Shown piece after piece: positions 43,636 to 54,161 of a DNA stretch of 64,000 nt. The DNA is from Chersky-840 sp963764205. Lineage in GTDB: Bacteria > Actinomycetota > Acidimicrobiia > Acidimicrobiales > UBA8190. The translations under genes and the position numbers were made by a program. The DNA lies in assembly GCA_963764205.1 (NCBI GenBank), contig CAVXRN010000003.1, forward strand, positions 186,001-250,000. Reading direction: 5' to 3'. Position 1 is the first letter of the stretch, and each line of letters begins with the position of its first letter. The notes under the pieces are model-generated. The model saw only the letters and a list, made by a program, of their open reading frames with translations, did not search any database and was not told the origin of the DNA.

Positions 43636-44369
43636 GTCGACACCTCCTCGGACTCGGCGCTGTCGTCGGCGAGCGCTCCGGCACCGTCCTCACCGGCCGC
43701 CTCGGCGTCGGCCGCTCCGGCACCGTCCTCACCGGCCGCCTCGGCGCTGTCGTCGGCGGGCGTTCCCGACTCCGTCGCCGGCGGGGACGCGTCGAGCTCG
43801 GCCTCGGGTGGGCCGAGTGCGCTTCCCGGGCGCCGCGCCAACACCACCGCGCCGACCACGGCGATCACGAGCAACGCCGAGGTGACCTCGAACGCGAACA
43901 GGTAGGTCGTGAACACCGACCTGCCCAGGGTGGCGACGTTGCCCCCGGGCTGGTTGCGCGCCGGCCCGGCGACGGACCGGGCCCCGACCGACCAGTGCGC
44001 CCCGAACCCCATGAGGAGCAGCCCGGCCAATCCCAGGATCGTCAGGACCACCGCGAGCGGGCGTTGGGCCCGCAACGGCTCTTTCTCGAGGCTCTCCTCG
44101 CGATCGACGCCCAGGAACATGATGACGAAGAGGAACAACACCACGATGGCGCCGGCGTACACGATCACCTGGACCGCGGCGAGGAAATTGGCCTGCTGCT
44201 CGACGAAGAGCACCGCCACCCCGAACAACGTCATGACCAGCATGAGGGCGCTGTGCACGGGGTTGCGCGACACCACCACGCCGATGGCGCCGGTCAACAC
44301 GATGGCCGCGGCGATGGCGAACGTGAGCGCGTCGACGGTGGTGGTGGCGGCGAGAACCGGGCTCGGCAT
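43632..44369 (-). CDS. nuoJ: NADH-quinone oxidoreductase subunit J
   Basis: 245 residues. Five membrane helices occupy the first 185 residues (AIAAAIVLTGAIGVVVSRNP, VIVYAGAIVVLFLFVIMFLG, which holds the conserved Tyr and pi-bulge region). The last 60 residues are an acidic Ala/Glu/Asp/Gly tail containing two copies of EAAGEDGAGA, encoded by a 33-base direct repeat (43675-43707 and 43714-43746). ATG at 44369 overlapping the nuoI stop as TGATG. Confidence 0.95.
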   Translation of the reverse strand: MPSPVLAATTTVDALTFAIAAAIVLTGAIGVVVSRNPVHSALMLVMTLFGVAVLFVEQQANFLAAVQVIVYAGAIVVLFLFVIMFLGVDREESLEKEPLRAQRPLAVVLTILGLAGLLLMGFGAHWSVGARSVAGPARNQPGGNVATLGRSVFTTYLFAFEVTSALLVIAVVGAVVLARRPGSALGPPEAELDASPPATESGTPADDSAEAAGEDGAGAADAEAAGEDGAGALADDSAESEEVST

Positions 44370-45235
44370 CACGACTCGCTCGTCGTCGTGGGGTTCTCGA
44401 CCCACGTGGTGGGGGCCGGCGCCTCGGCCGGCGCCCGTCGTGCCGCCCTGCGCTCCATGCGGGCCTTCACCGGGGGTGGCATCCGCTCCTCCATGCGCGC
44501 CCGCATGCGGTTGGTGACGCCCCGCATCCCCTGCTGGTCGGGGAGCCGGTCGATGTCGTCGAGATGGGAGGAGAACGTCTCGCGCAGCTGCCGACTGCCC
44601 GTCAGGGCGTCGTCGCGATTGTCGCTCTGGCCGCCTTCGGGGGCGCGCACCCCGTAGCCCAGCTCCCCCGACCACTGCACGCGCCCTTCGTACGCCGCCA
44701 CACCCGACGGCGACGTGGCCCGCATCCAGCCCGACGTGTGCAGGTCGTCGCCCTCGCGCCAGTCCTCCCACGGCAGCCGCTGCGGTCGTCCCTCGTCGTC
44801 GACCAGCAATTCCTTCTTGGTGTAGATGGCATCGGCTCGGTTGGTGAAGGAGAACTCGAACAACTTCGACTCGGTGATGGCCTCGGTCGGGCACGCCTCG
44901 ACACACAGGTCGCAGTGGATGCACCGCAGATAGTTGATCTCGTACACGAACCCGTAGCGCTCGCCCGGAGAGACCGGGTCGCCCTGCGGGTTGTCGGCAC
45001 CGCGCACGTAGATGCAGTCCGCCGGGCACACCCCCGCGCACAGCTCACAGCCGATGCACTTCTCCATGCCGTCCTCGTAGCGGTTGAGCACGTGACGACC
45101 GTGGTTGCGGACACCTTTGGGCTTCTTCTCGCGCGGGTACTGCCGGGTGACGCGCTGACGTGTCATCTGCCCCAGGGTCACCTTGAACCCCCCGAGGAAG
45201 CTCAGGTCGTCGCGCAGGCTGTCGAAGAGTCCCAT
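44369..45235 (-). CDS. nuoI: NADH-quinone oxidoreductase subunit I
   Basis: Peripheral-arm ferredoxin subunit carrying two [4Fe-4S] clusters (N6a, N6b). Motifs CIGCELCAGVCPADC and CIHCDLCVEACPTEA are intact. 288 residues; the C-terminal 100 or so residues beyond the ferredoxin core are an extension with Arg-rich helices (MRARMEERMPPPVKARME). ATG at 45235 overlapping the nuoH stop. Confidence 0.96.
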   Translation of the reverse strand: MGLFDSLRDDLSFLGGFKVTLGQMTRQRVTRQYPREKKPKGVRNHGRHVLNRYEDGMEKCIGCELCAGVCPADCIYVRGADNPQGDPVSPGERYGFVYEINYLRCIHCDLCVEACPTEAITESKLFEFSFTNRADAIYTKKELLVDDEGRPQRLPWEDWREGDDLHTSGWMRATSPSGVAAYEGRVQWSGELGYGVRAPEGGQSDNRDDALTGSRQLRETFSSHLDDIDRLPDQQGMRGVTNRMRARMEERMPPPVKARMERRAARRAPAEAPAPTTWVENPTTTSES

Positions 45236-46482
45236 CAGCGCACCACCCCCGGGGCGCGGCGCACCGGCGGCGGGGTCTCTGGCGGTTCGACCGGGTCCAG
45301 GTCATCCCCCGGCACGTCGAACACCTCGGGCGAGTCGCGCCCCGAGCCCACCACGACCGACCGCAACAGCAGCGCTCCCGCCGCGATGAGGACCACGATC
45401 ACGCCGACCCCCCACCACCGGCCCACCAGGAAGGCGGCGAGGACCAGGACCCATCCGAGCGACAACGGGATGAGGACCTTCCAACCGAGGTCCATGAGCT
45501 GGTCGTAGCGCAGCCGGGGCAGCGCGGCGCGCAACCACACGTAGATGAAGAGGAACAGGATGGTCTTGCCCAGGAACCACAAGATGGGGACGACCCAGGA
45601 GAGCACGCGGACGTGCGGGGTGGGCCCGTCGGGCCCGCCCAGGAACAGCGTCACGATGATGGCCGACATCGTGATGGTGTTCATGAACTCGGCCATGAAG
45701 AACAAGGCGAAGCGGATGGACGAGTACTCGGTGTTGAAGCCCCCCACCAGCTCCTGCTCCGCCTCCACCAGGTCGAAGGGCGGCCGCGTGAGCTCGGCGG
45801 TGATGGCGATCATGAACAAGAAGAACGGGAGGATGCCGGTGCGGATGATGTACCAGCTCCCGATGAAGGTGTGGGCCTGGGCGTCGACGATGGCCCGGGT
45901 CGACAGGGACCCGGCCAGGAGCACGACCGTCACCACCGTCAAGCCCAGCGCCGCCTCGTAGGAGATCATCTGGGCCGAGGCGCGCACCGAGCCGAGCAGC
46001 GGGTACTTCGACCCCGACGACCACCCCGCCAGCATCACGCCGTAGACCGAGATCGAGGACATCGCCAGCAGGAACAAGATGCCGACGGGCGGGTCGGCCA
46101 GCTGCAGCTCGAAGGTATGGCCGGCCACGGTCACGACGCCGCCCACCGGCACGATGGCGAACGCCAGGAAGGCGGGCAGGATCGACAGGTACGGCGCCAA
46201 CTTGAACACGAACCGGTCGGCGCGCTCGGGCAGGAGGTCCTCTTTGAAGAAGAGCTTGATCCCGTCCGCCAGCGTCTGCAGCAGCCCCCACGGCCCGGCC
46301 CGGTTGGGCCCGATGCGCGCCTGCATGTCCGAGATCACCTTGCGCTCGAACCAGATCATCAGCATGACCGCCACCAGCAACGCCCCGAAGACGACGACGA
46401 CCTTGATGACGACGATGAGGAGCTCGGCCCAGTGCACACCGTGGGCGTAGAGCGGGTCCCCCAGTCCGAGCAGCGCGCCCAT
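45235..46482 (-). CDS. nuoH: NADH-quinone oxidoreductase subunit H
   Basis: Quinone-site membrane subunit, 415 residues. It has FERKVISDMQARIGPNRAGP, ADGIKLFFKEDL, GWSSGSKYPLLGSVRASAQM, the acidic loop RPPFDLVEAEQELVGGFNTE and YVWLRAALPRLRYDQLM. Intact. ATG at 46482 overlaps the nuoG stop as TGATG. The last 30 residues are a Pro/Asp-rich tail. Confidence 0.96.
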   Translation of the reverse strand: MGALLGLGDPLYAHGVHWAELLIVVIKVVVVFGALLVAVMLMIWFERKVISDMQARIGPNRAGPWGLLQTLADGIKLFFKEDLLPERADRFVFKLAPYLSILPAFLAFAIVPVGGVVTVAGHTFELQLADPPVGILFLLAMSSISVYGVMLAGWSSGSKYPLLGSVRASAQMISYEAALGLTVVTVVLLAGSLSTRAIVDAQAHTFIGSWYIIRTGILPFFLFMIAITAELTRPPFDLVEAEQELVGGFNTEYSSIRFALFFMAEFMNTITMSAIIVTLFLGGPDGPTPHVRVLSWVVPILWFLGKTILFLFIYVWLRAALPRLRYDQLMDLGWKVLIPLSLGWVLVLAAFLVGRWWGVGVIVVLIAAGALLLRSVVVGSGRDSPEVFDVPGDDLDPVEPPETPPPVRRAPGVVR

Positions 46483-49288
46483 CACAGCGTCTCGATCCGC
46501 ACGTCGACGACCGGCTCGCGGACGTCGATCAGGGCCGACGCGCCCGAGGGCTCGTCCCCGTCGTCCCCGTCGAGGTTGAAGTCGATGCACGCCACACCGC
46601 GCGGCACCCCCTCGTCGGCGACGGCCTCGAGCTCCAGCGCGCGCGCGCGACGAGCGGACCCGCACCCGAGCTGCGGCCGCGACGTCGAGGCGTCGCGAGG
46701 TCGTACGGATTGACCCGCACCGTGGCCGCCGCGGCCAGCGGCGCCAGCGACCGGCACGCCCCGACCAGCACACCCTGGTCGTAGAGCCGCCGGGCCGACA
46801 CCAACCGGAGCGAGGAGCTGTCGGGCGCGGGAAGTGCCGGCGCGTCCACGGCCACAGGCCAGCGCAACGACCGAGGCCGCGTCGGCCCGCCGCCGTCGGC
46901 ACCGGTCGAGCCGTTGCCGCCCGACGAGCCGTTGGCCCGACGAGCCGTGGCGAGCCGGACAGGTCGTCGCCACCGGGAGGCTCGGCCACCCCCGCGCGGG
47001 GCGGGGCACCTTGGGCCTCGACCGCGTCGATCCCGGGCGTGGCCATGGGGTCGAACGGCGCCAGCGAACCCCGCGTCGTGATCCGCACCGGCGACGCGGG
47101 CAGCGGGGCGACGACGCCGTCGCGCCCGGCGGGCGTGTCGAGCACGGTCCTCGTGATCCCGGCATGGGCGGGCGACAGGCGTTCGATCTCGTCCCACAGC
47201 TCGGACGACGCTCGAGACCCCGAGGCCGCCACTGAGGCGATCGGCGAGCTCCGACGCCACCATCCAGTCGGGCCAGCACTGGCCCGGCGACACCAGCTTC
47301 TGGGCCAACCGGGTCACCCGCCCTTCGATGTTGGTGGTCGTCCCCGTCCGCTCGTGCGCGATGGCCACGGGGAGCACCACGTCTGCCAGCGCGGCCGACG
47401 GTGAGAGGAAGCCGTCCACCGCCACCACGAAACCGGCCCGGCCGAGCGCCTCCTCCGCCAGTGCCCGGTCGGGGAAGTCCCCCACGGGGTCGGACCCCAC
47501 GAGCACGATGGCCTCCATCGACTCGTCGGCCAGCGCCCTCAACATCGCCGCCGCGTCACGACCGCGCCCGGCGGGCACCGATCCCCACGCCGACTCGAAC
47601 CAGGCCCGGCCCTCGTCCAGCGTCACCCGTCCGGGAAGGAGCCCCGGGGCGAGACCCATGTCGAGGGCGCCCATCACGTTGCCCCGGCGAAGCGCCGGCA
47701 GGAACCGCGCCCGGGGCCACGCCGCGGCCATGGCCGCGGCGGCGTCGGCCACGAGGGCGCCGTCCTCGGCCAGCGACGGGCGCCCGATGACCACGACCAC
47801 GCCCTCCCCGCCCTCCCCGGCATGAGCCAACGCGCCACGGGCCGCGGCCCAGGCGTCGGCCTCCACCGAGTCGCGGGCCCTGCGCCTCGCCGGCACCGAG
47901 GGCGCGGGCCAGGGCGGCCGCCTCACCGGGCCGGTAGGTGAGCACGGCGGTGGCGAACTCAGCGACGGCGCCGGCGCGCGCCGGCGAGCTCGACCACGGG
48001 CACGTCCCGGTCGATCGCCGCGCCGCGCAAGCGGAGGAACAGCACGGGCAGCTCCTCGCGCAGGTCACCCGACAGCACCACCACGCACGCGGCAGAGCAC
48101 GCCTCGTCGATCGTGGCCCGGGGCAGCCCCAGCACCACCTCGGCCGGCAGCCCGTCGCCGAGCTGGGCGTCGACCGAGTCGGTGCCGATCACCGACTTGG
48201 CGAGCTTGGCCCATGCGTAGGCGTCCTCGTTGGACAGCCGGGCGCCACCGAGCACCCCGATGGCCTCGGCACCCTTCTGGGCCCGGATGCGCGCCAGACG
48301 GTCCGAGACGACGGTCAAGGCCTCGCTCCACGACACCGGCACGAGCTCGTCGACGCCGGCCGCGGTGCCGTCACCGCTGCGGCGCACGAGCGGCTCGACC
48401 AGCCGGTCTTCGGCGTTGACGGCCTCGAAGCCGAACCGGCCCTTGTCACACAGCCAGCTCTGGTTCAACGGGTCGCTGTCCATCCCGAGCAGGCGGGTCA
48501 CGCGGTTGGACGAGGACTGCACCGCGGCCCGGCACCCGAACGAGCACAGCGTGCACGTCGACTCGACCTGGTCGAGGTCCCACGGCCGCGGCCGTGAACC
48601 GGTACGGCGACGCCGTGAGCGCGCCCACCGGGCAGATCTGCACGGTGTTGCCGCTGAAGTACGACGTGAAGACGTGCTCCTCGAACACGTTGACCTCGAT
48701 GGCGTCACCGCGGCCGAGGAAGTCGATCTGCGCCTCGCCCGCGATCTCCGCCGCGAACCGGACGCATCGACCGCACTGGATGCACCGCTCCCGGTCCAAC
48801 AGCACGAGCTCGGAGATCGGGATGGGCTTGGCCCAGTGACGCTTCTCCTCGAGGAACCGGCTCTCGCCCGGCCCGTACGCGAGGACCTGGTCCTGGAGAG
48901 GGCATTCGCCCCCCTTGTCGCACACCGGGCAGTCGAGCGGGTGGTTCACGAGCAGGAACTCGAGCACCCCGTCCTGCGCCTTCTTGACCTTCTCGGAGGT
49001 GGTGTCCACCACCATGCCGTCGGCCACGGGCACGTAACACGCCGGCTGCAACGTGGCCCCGCGCGGGCCCGACACCTCGACCAGGCACATCCGGCACATG
49101 CCCACGGGCTTCATGCGCGGGTGGTAACAGAAGCGCGGGATGAAGGTCCCCACCTGCTCGGCCGCGGCGATCAGGAACTGGCCGGCGGGGGCGGTGACCT
49201 CGTTGCCGTCCAGGGTGAAGGTGACCGTGGCGTCGGCGTCGACCCTGGGGGCGATGCCGTGGTGCGACGTGACGACGGGATCAGCCAT
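46482..49288 (-). CDS. nuoG: NADH-quinone oxidoreductase subunit G (about six apparent frameshifts)
   Basis: Large iron-sulfur subunit of complex I. The N-terminal 240 residues are intact, with the [2Fe-2S] and [4Fe-4S] ligand sets FCYHPRMKPVGMCRMC, CPVCDKGGECPLQD and CIQCGRC. The molybdopterin-type part begins with CTLCSFGC, followed by GMDSDPLNQSWLCDKGRFGF, WSEALTVVSDRLARI and, further on, ADVVLPVAIAHERTGTTTN-type sequence. Consecutive pieces are in different frames with breaks near 48592, 47975, 47885, 47225, 46945 and 46680. Reconstructed length is about 935 residues. As homology is continuous across frames, sequence errors are more likely than pseudogenisation. The ATG at 49288 overlaps nuoF by eight bases. 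Confidence 0.88.
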
Positions 49289-50588
49289 AGGGGCAGCCCC
49301 CGTCCTTCACGTGGACCAGGAACTCGTCTCTGAACATCCGGATGCCCGACGCGATCGACGAAGGGATGGAGGAGCCCAGGACGCAGATCGTGGTCTGCTG
49401 GGGCGGCCACGACACGCCCGGCGCCAGGTTGTCGCACACGTCCATGAGAAGCTCCACGTCGGCCTCGCGCCCGTCGCCGTCCTCGATGCGCCGCAAGATC
49501 TTCTCCAGCCAGCCGCTGCCCTCGCGACACGGCGTGCACTGGCCGCACGACTCGCGCCAGAAGAACCGGGTGATCCTCCACGCGGCCGCGCACCACGCAC
49601 GTGGTGTCGTCCATGACCACGATCGAGCCCGACCCCAGCATGGAGCCGGCCTCACCGACCTCGTCCTGGCCCAGGGGGAGGTCGAGGTGCTCGGGCCCGA
49701 ACCACGGGGCCGACACGCCCCCGGGGATGATGGCCTTGACCTCGCGACCGTCGGGGACACCGCCGCCGTAGACGGGGGCGAAGACGAGGTCGCGGAAGGT
49801 GGTCTTCACCATCTCCACCTCGTACACCCCGGGGTTGCGCACGTGGCCGGCCAGCGCGAACAGGCGCGTGCCGGCGGAGCGACCCGCCCCCAGCGCGGTG
49901 AACGCCCCCGAACCGTTGACCATCACCCACGGCAGGTTGGACAGCGTCTCGACGTTGTTGACCACGGTGGGCTCGCCGTAGAGGCCGATGGCGGCCGGGA
50001 AGTACGGCGGCTTGATGCGCGGGAAGCCCCGCTTGCCCTCGAGGCTCTCGAGCAGGGCGGTCTCCTCCCCGCAGATGTAGGCGCCGGCCCCGGGGTGCAC
50101 CACCACGTCGATGGAGAAGCCCGAGCCGAAGATGTCGCGCCCGACGGCGCCGTGCTCGTAGGCGTCGTTGACCGCGCGCTCTGCACCCGCTCGAGACCCA
50201 GCGCGAACTCGCCCCGCACGTAGATGAAGGCCCGGCTGGCCTGGATGGCATAGGCGGCGATGACGACGCCCTCGATGAGCTGGTGCGGATCGCGCTCGAG
50301 CAGCAGGTGGTCCTTGAAGGTGGCGGGCTCGCTCTCGTCCCCGTTGACCACGAGGTACGTCGTCGGCGCCTTGCGCAACATCGACCACTTGCGCCCGGCC
50401 GGGAACCCCGCCCCTCCCCGCCCGAGCAGGCTCACGGCGTCGACCTCGTGCGCCACCTCCTCGGGCGACATGCCCAGTGCCTTGCGCAACCCGTCGTAGC
50501 CGCCCGTGGCCAGGTAGCGCTCGAGGGTGTGGGAGTCCTCGTACTCGAGCCGCGACGTCACGATGCGGGGCGCTTCACTCACGACCAT
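49281..50588 (-). CDS. nuoF: NADH-quinone oxidoreductase subunit F (two apparent frameshifts)
   Basis: NADH-binding flavoprotein subunit with FMN and one [4Fe-4S] cluster. N-terminal LLGRGGAGFPAGRKWSML is the NADH/FMN glycine-rich motif. YLVVNGDESEPATFKDH and GAGAYICGEETALLESLEGK follow, and the C-terminal ligand set is ESCGQCTPCREGSGW with a later Cys near TTICVLGSS. Frames change near 50180 (between LERVQ and ERAVNDAYEHG) and near 49590 (before AAWRITRFFWRE). Restored length is about 435 residues. ATG at 50588 overlapping the nuoE stop as TGATG. Confidence 0.92.
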
Positions 50589-51243
50589 CAGCCGCCGCCC
50601 TCGGCCTTCGCCGACGCGGCCTTCGCCGACGCGGCCTTCGCCGACCGCGGCCTCACGCTCGGCTCGGATGGTGGCGTCGTCGACACGCAGCCCGCCCTGG
50701 CGCCGTACCCGGACGAGGGTGCCGTGGCGGGGGATCTCGTCGTCGAGCTCCCCGGCGCGCAGCCCCGCCACGAGAGCGTCGAAGGACTCCGCCGTGACGT
50801 CGCCCACGAAACGGTGGTTCACCGCCAGGCACGGGGCCCGGCCGCAGTCAGCGATGCACTCGGTCTCCTCGAGCGTGAACATCCCGTCTGCCGGTGGTGG
50901 ACCCCGAGCGCACACCCAGGGAGCCCTCGATGTGGTCGAGCAGCTCGTAGGCACCGCGCAGCATGCAGGCGATGTTGGTGCACACCGAGATCATGTACGT
51001 GCCGATCTCCTCGGTGTGGAGCATCTCGTAGAACGTGGCCGTCCCGAGCACCTCGGCCGGAGTCAACCCCACCAGGGCGGCGATCTCGTCGATGGCCTCG
51101 GGCCGCAACCAGCCGTCCTGCTCCTGGGCCAGGTGACAGATGGGGATGAGCGCGGAGCGCGGGTGCGGGTACAGCTCGATGAGCTCCCGGGCCCGGGCGA
51201 CGACGTCGGGCGACAGGTGCCCCGCTCCCGCCGTGGTCGTCAC
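50588..51243 (-). CDS. nuoE: NADH-quinone oxidoreductase subunit E (two apparent frameshifts)
   Basis: [2Fe-2S] (N1a) subunit. Helical N-terminus (ARELIELYPHPRSALIP, HLAQEQDGWLRPEAID), then the ligand pairs CTNIAC and CIADC. Frames shift near 50895 (before ADGMFTLEETE) and near 50644. The second break is exactly one extra C in the third copy of a 15-base repeat; removing it gives a tail of ASAKA repeats ending EGGG and a TGA that overlaps the nuoF ATG. As written, the frame would instead run into nuoF. GTG start at 51243 overlaps the nuoD stop. Confidence 0.9.
50603..50648 (-). repeat. 15-bp repeats encoding the nuoE C-terminal tail
   Basis: Three copies of GGCCTTCGCCGACGC (plus strand). The third has one extra C (GACCGC instead of GACGC), which causes the apparent frameshift at the end of nuoE. 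Confidence 0.85.
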
Positions 51244-52631
51244 CGGTCCACCTCGCCCATGACGGGGTCGACAGAGGAGATGGTGGCCACGGCATCCGCC
51301 ACGAGCCCCCCGTGCATCATGACGGGGAGGCTCTGGAGGTTCACGAACGACGGAGCCCGGATGTGCATCCGGAACGGCTTCGACGTCCCGTTCGAGACCA
51401 TGTAGCACCCGAGCTCGCCCCGCGGCGACTCGATCGCCACGTAGACCTCACCCTCGGGGACCTTGAAGCCCTCGGTGAAGATCTTGAAGTGGTGGATGAG
51501 CGCTTCCATGGACTCGTCGATGCGTGCCCGCGGGGGCGGCGTGACCTTCTTGTCCTGCACCCGGTAGTCGCCGGTGGGCATCTTGTCGAGCACCTGCCAC
51601 AGGATGCGCACCGACTCTCGGATCTCGTTGATGCGGATGGCATAGCGATCGAAGTTGTCCCCGTACGTGCCGATGATGACGTCGAAGTCCACCTGGTCGT
51701 AGGCGAGGTACGGCATGGTGCGGCGCAGGTCCCAGGCGACGCCGGTCGAACGGAGGATCGGCCCGGTGGCGGAGAGGGCGAGCGCCTCCTCCGCGCTCAG
51801 TGACCCCGTCCCCTCCACCCGCTCGTGGAAGATGGGTTGCCCGGTGAGCAGGTCGTCGTAGTCGCTCAGGCGCGACGTCACGTTGTCGAGGATCACCTCG
51901 ACGTCGTCTTCCCACCCGTCGGGCAGGTCCGCGGCGGTGCCGCCGGGACGGATGAAGTTGTGGTTCATCCGCAGTCCCGTGGTCTTCTCGAAGAACCCCA
52001 GGACGAGCTCGCGCTCTCTGAAGCCGAAGATCATCATCGTGGTGGAGCCGAGGTCCATGCCGTTGGTGGCCAACCACATCAGGTGCGACGACATGCGCTG
52101 GAGCTCGGACAGCAGCATGCGGATCCACACCGCACGCGGCGGGAGCTCGAGGCCGAGGAGCTTCTCGGTGGCGAGCGAGAAGACGAGCTCGTTGTTGAGC
52201 GGTGACAGATAGTCCATGCGGGTGACGTTGGTGGCGCCCTGTTGGTACGTCAGCTCCTCCGCTGTCTTCTCCATGCCGGTGTGCAGGTAGCCGATGACCG
52301 GCTTGGTGCGCAGGATCGTCTCGCCGTCGAGCTCCATCATGAGGCGCAGCACCCCGTGCGTGGACGGGTGCTGGGGGCCCATGTTGATGATCATGGTTTC
52401 GTCGTCGGGGCGCTCGATGTCGATGTCCGAGGCGTCGACCCCGTGGCTCTCGGGGAGCCGCAGCACCGAGCCGACCTCGCGCTCGAGCTCGTCGGGGGCC
52501 GTGTCGTGGCGCGAGGCGAGCTCCTGGGACCCCTCGAAGGTCTCGCGCACGAACGGGGACTCGGTGTCGGGCCCCGAGTCGCGCGTCGGTGCCGCGGGTG
52601 CCTCGGTGGTGGTGTGGTTGGCGTCGTTCAT
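51240..52631 (-). CDS. nuoD: NADH-quinone oxidoreductase subunit D
   Basis: 49-kDa subunit forming the quinone pocket with NuoB. 463 residues, including a variable N-terminal extension of about 75. Core signatures: INMGPQHPSTHGVLRLMMEL, GYLHTGMEKTAEELTYQQ, FRERELVLGFFEKTTG, GELGCYMVSNGTSKPFRMHI. Intact. ATG at 52631 overlaps the nuoC stop as ATGA. Confidence 0.97.
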   Translation of the reverse strand: MNDANHTTTEAPAAPTRDSGPDTESPFVRETFEGSQELASRHDTAPDELEREVGSVLRLPESHGVDASDIDIERPDDETMIINMGPQHPSTHGVLRLMMELDGETILRTKPVIGYLHTGMEKTAEELTYQQGATNVTRMDYLSPLNNELVFSLATEKLLGLELPPRAVWIRMLLSELQRMSSHLMWLATNGMDLGSTTMMIFGFRERELVLGFFEKTTGLRMNHNFIRPGGTAADLPDGWEDDVEVILDNVTSRLSDYDDLLTGQPIFHERVEGTGSLSAEEALALSATGPILRSTGVAWDLRRTMPYLAYDQVDFDVIIGTYGDNFDRYAIRINEIRESVRILWQVLDKMPTGDYRVQDKKVTPPPRARIDESMEALIHHFKIFTEGFKVPEGEVYVAIESPRGELGCYMVSNGTSKPFRMHIRAPSFVNLQSLPVMMHGGLVADAVATISSVDPVMGEVDR

Positions 52632-53131
52632 CGGGGCCCCGGAGCCTCTTTGAACTGCACCGGGACCCGGCCGACGCCGAAGTCCTTGCGCAACGGGTGG
52701 CCCTCCCAGTCCTCGGGCATGAGGATCCGGGTGAGGTCGGGGTGCCCGGAGAACGTGATGCCGTACATGTCGTAGACCTCGCGCTCCATGGCCTCGGCCC
52801 CGCGGTAGAGGTCCCACAACGACGTCACCTCGGCCGCGTGCTCGGAGACCTGCACGCGGATGCGCACCCGCCGGACGTGCTCCAGCGACAGCAGCATCAC
52901 CACCAATTCGAAACGCTCGGGCACGACGCCCGACGGGAGCTCGCGCCCGGGGTGCCCGAGGTAGTCCACCGCAGTCAGATCGGCGAGCATCTCGAACCCG
53001 GCCCCGCGGTGCGCCGCGACCACGTCGTGATAGGCGTCGCGCGTCGGGAACAACAGGTCATGGCCGTCCACCGACGTCGATCGGGGCACGTCGGGGAGCG
53101 ACAGTTCGTCGGGCGCGGTCTCGGGCGTCAA
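52628..53131 (-). CDS. nuoC: NADH-quinone oxidoreductase subunit C
   Basis: 30-kDa subunit, 167 residues. Characteristic FEMLADLTAVDYLG, VTSLWDLYRGAEAMEREVYD and DMYGITFSGHPDLTRILMPE, ending with WEGHPLRKDFGV. The start is a TTG at 53131 overlapping the nuoB stop (TTGA); no better start is near. Intact and of normal length. Confidence 0.95.
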   Translation of the reverse strand: MTPETAPDELSLPDVPRSTSVDGHDLLFPTRDAYHDVVAAHRGAGFEMLADLTAVDYLGHPGRELPSGVVPERFELVVMLLSLEHVRRVRIRVQVSEHAAEVTSLWDLYRGAEAMEREVYDMYGITFSGHPDLTRILMPEDWEGHPLRKDFGVGRVPVQFKEAPGPR

Positions 53132-53685
53132 CGCGGGGTTCCCAGGCGGACGGCGTCGGGACGCTCGGGCACCCAGCCGGCCAGCTCCTCGGGGCGCTGC
53201 GCACCCGGGGCGCGCCGGCGTGTGATCTCACCGGTGCGGATCTTCTCGTGCAGCGTGAGGATGGCGTGCAGGAGCATCTCGGGGCTGGGGGGGCAGCCCG
53301 GGGCGTACACGTCGACCGGGACGATCTGGTCGACACCTTGGACGATGGCGTAGTTGTTGAACATGCCGCCCGTCGACGCGCACACACCCATGGAGATGAC
53401 CCACTTGGGCTCCATCATCTGGTCGTAGACCTGACGGAGGACCGGAGCCATCTTCTGCGAGACCCGACCGGCGACGATCATGAGATCGGCTTGGCGGGGC
53501 GACCCGCGGAAGACCTCCATGCCGAAGCGGCTGATGTCGAAGTCCGCGGCCCCCACCGACATCATCTCGATGGCGCAGCACGCCAACCCGAAGGTCACGG
53601 GCCAGACGCTGTTGCGCCGCGCCCACTTGACCAGGTCCTCGACCCGTCCCGTCAGGAAATTGTGCTGGAGGTCCTCGAGCCCCAT
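53128..53685 (-). CDS. nuoB: NADH-quinone oxidoreductase subunit B
   Basis: PSST subunit carrying cluster N2, the last electron donor to quinone. 185 residues. The tandem-Cys ligand motif is in TFGLACCAIEMM, further ligands are in GVCASTGGMF and APGCPPSPE. ATG at 53685. The gap to nuoA is 17 bases. Intact. Confidence 0.97.
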   Translation of the reverse strand: MGLEDLQHNFLTGRVEDLVKWARRNSVWPVTFGLACCAIEMMSVGAADFDISRFGMEVFRGSPRQADLMIVAGRVSQKMAPVLRQVYDQMMEPKWVISMGVCASTGGMFNNYAIVQGVDQIVPVDVYAPGCPPSPEMLLHAILTLHEKIRTGEITRRRAPGAQRPEELAGWVPERPDAVRLGTPR

Positions 53686-53702
53686 GGCGCCCTCGCCCCC
53701 GC

Positions 53703-54161
53703 TTACGCAGCCTGTCCGGCGCCCGGCCCCTGACCGGGCCCGACGCGGGCGATGGTCGACTCGGTGGTGCGCTCGGGCATGGCGGGACGCAGCCGCTTGG
53801 CCGGCCCCCAGTTCAGCGCGCCATTGCTCACGAGGTAGAGGAACGAGAAGAACACCGCGGCGGCGAACACCAACACCTCGACGAGGCCGAAGGTGTGCAG
53901 ATCCGACCGGAAGACCACCGCCCACGGGTAGAGGAAGACGATCTCGATGTCGAAGATGATGAAGATCATCGCCACCAGGTAGAACCGCACCGGAAAGCGC
54001 TGCGGCGGCTCGCGGTCGGGGACGATCCCGCACTCGTAGGGGGCGAGCTTGGCCGCGGTCGGGCGCTTGCGGGGGGCGAGAAGGCCCGACGCCAGGAAGG
54101 ACATGCCCGCGAAGAGCACGCCCAGGACGAAGAGCACCACGATCGGCAGGTAGTCGCTCAT
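53703..54161 (-). CDS. nuoA: NADH-quinone oxidoreductase subunit A
   Basis: 152 residues with three membrane helices. Conserved KLAPYECGIVP and RFPVRFYLVAMIFIIFDIEI loop and helix. The ATG at 54161 gives MSDYLPIVVLF; an upstream in-frame start at 54182 is less likely. First gene of the 14-gene nuo operon, divergent from the isoprenoid reductase gene across 125 bases where the operon promoter should lie. Confidence 0.96.
   Translation of the reverse strand: MSDYLPIVVLFVLGVLFAGMSFLASGLLAPRKRPTAAKLAPYECGIVPDREPPQRFPVRFYLVAMIFIIFDIEIVFLYPWAVVFRSDLHTFGLVEVLVFAAAVFFSFLYLVSNGALNWGPAKRLRPAMPERTTESTIARVGPGQGPGAGQAA

Noticed and set aside
46482..49288. nuoG as a pseudogene
   Set aside because: Six frame breaks without loss of any conserved segment, in an operon that is otherwise complete, and similar breaks in other essential genes, favour sequence error.
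49923..50954. Natural NuoE-NuoF fusion
   Set aside because: The fusion depends on one extra C in a repeat unit; the corrected frame gives a normal NuoE stop that overlaps the nuoF start.
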